64,000 bases of DNA, taken from the NCBI RefSeq assembly GCF_003259895.1, contig NZ_QLME01000007.1, positions 1 to 64,000 on the forward strand, in the 5' to 3' direction. A program made the position numbers and the translations under genes. Below, in pieces: positions 61,763-64,000 of this stretch (positions are counted from its first letter, which is position 1; every line of letters starts with the position of its first letter). The notes under the pieces were generated by a model. That model was not told where the DNA came from, did not search any database, and saw nothing but the letters and a program-made list of their open reading frames with translations. This stretch comes from Halanaerobium saccharolyticum. GTDB taxonomy: Bacteria > Bacillota > Halanaerobiia > Halanaerobiales > Halanaerobiaceae.

Positions 61763-62635
61763 TTAATATAATTCCGGTTTAGCAATTTTTTTGCTATTTT
61801 TAAAAACTACAGCCAGAGTTCCTGGCCCTGCATGAGAACCAACTGCAGCTCCAATTTCACTGATAAAAACTTCCTGAGGCCTAAACTTCGATTCAATTTC
61901 AGCTTTCAATTTCAGGGCGAATTTTTCGTTCTGAGAATGAGTTAGAGCTATTATCTGTTTTTTTGGCTGATCTGCCTTTTTTTCTATCTCATTTAAGAGA
62001 TAGGAAATCATTCTTTTTTTACCCCTTACTCTATCATGGGGCAGAATTTCTCCATCCTGAATATGAAGAATAGGTTTGATGTTTAAGACATTAGCCATCA
62101 CTGCTTTAGTTTTAGAAATACGGCCTCCACGTTTTAGCATCTCTAGATCACCAACTGCAAAAATATGTTCCAGTCTGGAAGCATCCTCCATCACCTTTAC
62201 CACAACATCCTCAATTGGATTTCCAGCCTGCAGCATCTTTGCCGCCTGATAGACCAATAATCCCTGACCAACAGATGCAGCTTTGGAATCAATTATTTTT
62301 ATTTGATCACTATCCAGTTCTCTTTTTGCAATTACTGCTGAATCCAGGATTCCGCTCAATTTTGAAGAAAAGGCAATTACCAGAATCTGATCATATTCTG
62401 CCAGAGATTTTTGATATACTTCTTTAAATTTCGATGGAGTAATTCTTGATGTTCTCGGAACTTCCTGCTCCTGACTAATTAGATGATAAAAGTCTGCAGG
62501 CTGCAGATCAGCTCGATCATAATAAACTCTACCATTGATATTTACTTCAATATTTAAAAATTCAATATCATAATTGTCCACAATCTCGGCCGGTAAATCA
62601 GAACAGCTATCTGTTATTATTTTTACTTTTGACAT
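61763..62635 (-). CDS. DegV family fatty-acid-binding protein
   Basis: A 290-residue DegV protein. It starts KVKIITDSCSDLPAEIVDNY and has PRTSRITPSKFKEVYQ, IAFSSKLSGILDSA and VGSHAGPGTLAV. DegV proteins bind fatty acids (FakB role) for phosphorylation by a FakA kinase; FakA is not in the window. GGGAGGAATTTTT precedes the ATG. It comes after yhbY on the same strand with a 44-bp gap. Confidence 0.93.
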   Translation of the reverse strand: MSKVKIITDSCSDLPAEIVDNYDIEFLNIEVNINGRVYYDRADLQPADFYHLISQEQEVPRTSRITPSKFKEVYQKSLAEYDQILVIAFSSKLSGILDSAVIAKRELDSDQIKIIDSKAASVGQGLLVYQAAKMLQAGNPIEDVVVKVMEDASRLEHIFAVGDLEMLKRGGRISKTKAVMANVLNIKPILHIQDGEILPHDRVRGKKRMISYLLNEIEKKADQPKKQIIALTHSQNEKFALKLKAEIESKFRPQEVFISEIGAAVGSHAGPGTLAVVFKNSKKIAKPELY

Positions 62636-62679
62636 AAAAATTCCTCCCTGTGAAACTCTCCCCCGGGTTTAATTGTTAT

Positions 62680-62967
62680 TTAAAGTTTAAAATCTGAATC
62701 CTCATCCCGCTGACGAAACAAAACTGCAATTCCACCGATAACCTGGACAACATCTGCACCAGTTGCTGTAGCAAGTTCCTCAGCTGCTGAACGAGTTTCT
62801 CTACCTGTACTTTCTAAAATTCTCACTTTTAAAAGCTCGTGATCTTCCAGAGCTGCATCTAACTGCTCAATTACAGATTCAGTGATTCCATCTTTTCCAA
62901 CGTGAACAACCGGATTCAGAGAATTTGCTTCTCCTCTGAGATAGCTTCTATTTTTTCCTGTTAACAT
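62680..62967 (-). CDS. yhbY: YhbY family RNA-binding protein (ribosome assembly)
   Basis: A 95-residue CRM-domain protein starting MLTGKNRSYLRGEANSLNPV, with VHVGKDGITESVIEQLDAAL and the end motif VIGGIAVLFRQ. It binds the precursor of the 50S ribosomal subunit. AAGGTGATATA precedes the ATG; an in-frame codon seven residues earlier has no ribosome site of its own. It lies between obg and degV, and the obg-yhbY pairing is common in Firmicutes and fits joint ribosome-assembly work. Confidence 0.94.
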   Translation of the reverse strand: MLTGKNRSYLRGEANSLNPVVHVGKDGITESVIEQLDAALEDHELLKVRILESTGRETRSAAEELATATGADVVQVIGGIAVLFRQRDEDSDFKL

Positions 62968-63038
62968 TATATCACCTTCTTTCCTCAAAAAAATAATTTA
63001 TTATAAATTTCAATATATTATTCTCTCTAAATTATAAT

Positions 63039-64000
63039 TTATTCAACATAATCAAATTCTAAAGGACCAATAACTACCGTGTCACCTTCTTTAACTCCTT
63101 CTTTTTCCATCATTTTATTTAAGCCGTAGTGTTTTAAAACCCGCATCAATCTCTGGACAGCTGCATCATTATTAAAGTCAGTTTTCTCCAGATAAGAATC
63201 CAGCAGAGTACCCTTTATTTCGTATTTGTTTTTATTCAGCTTATCGATATATAATTCATCTACAAAATCAGGTGTGATTACTACCTCTTCTTCTTTTTCT
63301 ATTTCTCTATCCGGCAGTTCTTCCAGCCGTTCTCCTAGATGATAAATCAATGGCTTACAGCCCTCACCAGTTACTGCTGAAATCGGAAACACACTGTAAC
63401 CTCGATCATTTAATTCAGACTTCACTGTTTCTATATTCTGTCTTCCTTCTTCCAGATCAATTTTATTTAAAGCAACAACCTGTTCTAAAGAAGCCAGATA
63501 ATCATTATATTTATTTAATTCATTATTGATAGTTTCGAAATCTTCTAGCGGGTCTCTACCCTCAATTCCCGAAACATCAATTACATGAACTAACAGTCTT
63601 GTTCGCTCCAGATGTTTTAAAAATTCATCACCCAGGCCTGTACCCTGGTGTGCCCCTTCTATTATACCAGGAATATCAGCCATAACAAAGGATTGATATT
63701 CTCCAAATTGTACTACACCTAAATTAGGATGCAAAGTCGTAAAATGATAAGAATCAATTTTAGGTTTGGCATGTGAAACCTGAGAAATCAGGGTTGATTT
63801 CCCTACATTTGGATAACCAACCAGGCCGACATCTGCCAGAACTTTTAATTCCAGTCTAACTTTTCTCAGCTCACCTTTAGCTCCATTTTCCGAAAAACGT
63901 GGAGCCTTACGAGTTGATTTTTTAAATCTAGCATTTCCTTTCCCACCTTTACCACCTTCGGCAATTACATACTCATCTCCTGCCTCTTTTAAATCGGCAA
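63039..64000 (-). CDS. obgE: GTPase Obg, N-terminal part cut by window edge
   Basis: The C-terminal 320 residues or so of Obg. The first residues visible belong to the glycine-rich Obg fold (VIAEGGKGGKGNARF). The G domain follows with GYPNVGKSTLIS (P-loop), DIPGIIEGAHQGTGLGDEFL and ALNKIDL, and then the C-terminal OCT domain (DELYIDKLNKNKYEIKGTLL, ending VVIGPLEFDYVE). The reading frame runs without a stop to the window edge; a start codon placed at 63734 would be inside the G domain and is not real. It aids 50S assembly and stress control. It heads the obg-yhbY-degV series. Confidence 0.97.
   Translation of the reverse strand, partial: ADLKEAGDEYVIAEGGKGGKGNARFKKSTRKAPRFSENGAKGELRKVRLELKVLADVGLVGYPNVGKSTLISQVSHAKPKIDSYHFTTLHPNLGVVQFGEYQSFVMADIPGIIEGAHQGTGLGDEFLKHLERTRLLVHVIDVSGIEGRDPLEDFETINNELNKYNDYLASLEQVVALNKIDLEEGRQNIETVKSELNDRGYSVFPISAVTGEGCKPLIYHLGERLEELPDREIEKEEEVVITPDFVDELYIDKLNKNKYEIKGTLLDSYLEKTDFNNDAAVQRLMRVLKHYGLNKMMEKEGVKEGDTVVIGPLEFDYVE

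Noticed and set aside
63039-63734. Short 231-residue Obg protein
   Set aside because: The TTG at 63734 is an internal Leu codon; the Obg frame, with its P-loop, continues without a stop to the window edge.
1-64000. CRISPR arrays, tRNA or rRNA genes, prophage
   Set aside because: No spaced repeat array, cloverleaf, rRNA-like block or phage structural gene was seen in reading either strand; a scan with tRNAscan-SE and a CRISPR finder would settle it.

Overview
The window is about 64 kb of AT-rich chromosome. The gene set points to an anaerobic, fermentative member of the Halanaerobiales (Halanaerobium-like), a low-GC lineage with a Gram-negative type envelope. The reasons are pyruvate formate-lyase with its activase, a rubrerythrin-like protein, an NhaC Na+/H+ antiporter, class 3 fructose-bisphosphatase, Firmicutes-style T-box and FMN riboswitch control, alpha-type glutamine synthetase, strong AGGAGG ribosome sites and frequent TTG/GTG starts. 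The taxonomic call is an inference from protein character; no rRNA or tRNA gene was seen.

Layout. 1-5 kb is the accessory part: a pirin gene, an IS110-family recombinase gene with a long structured leader and an exact 246-bp tandem duplication beside it, pfkB, and a two-gene operon of a 54-residue excisionase-like protein and a MerR-like protein. 5-16 kb holds an MscS channel, a cyclopropane-fatty-acid-synthase-like methyltransferase, a 53-residue membrane protein, recQ, a small GH13 enzyme, pflBA, and a macrodomain/HAD/cyclase operon. 16-28 kb holds nadE, exported msrAB, nhaC, a PPP phosphatase, a Mut7-C protein overlapping a diguanylate cyclase, a DUF3159-like membrane protein, lipM-lipA, fbp and a GNAT gene. 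28-42 kb holds an EAL protein, a thrC-acyltransferase-MATE operon, DUF2953-ytfJ, a sensor diguanylate cyclase, a phosphohexomutase-aldo/keto reductase pair, a GGDEF-EAL protein and a rubrerythrin-like gene. 42-46 kb is the ribD-ribE-ribBA-ribH operon behind an FMN riboswitch. 46-54 kb holds an LtaS-like transferase with an unknown anchored partner, ilvB-GNAT behind a T-box, and a second, glutamine-dependent nadE. 54-58 kb is the nitrogen block glnA, amtB, glnK. 58-64 kb holds a GAF-PAS-GGDEF-HD-GYP protein, then the obg-yhbY-degV series and an ABC-F gene; obg is cut by the window edge.

Themes. Five proteins for cyclic-di-GMP synthesis or breakdown lie in about 38 kb. Regulation is readable in many places: sigma-A promoters with 17-bp spacers (three are near-perfect or perfect), one FMN riboswitch with its attenuator, one T-box, a duplicated palindrome in front of the pirin gene, and many intrinsic terminators. 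The strongest candidates for something new are the IS110 leader (possible bridge RNA), the duplicated left flank, the small excisionase/MerR operon, the GGTACC palindromes inside two operons, and the LtaS and ThrC gene neighbourhoods. No CRISPR array, prophage or complete defence island was seen.
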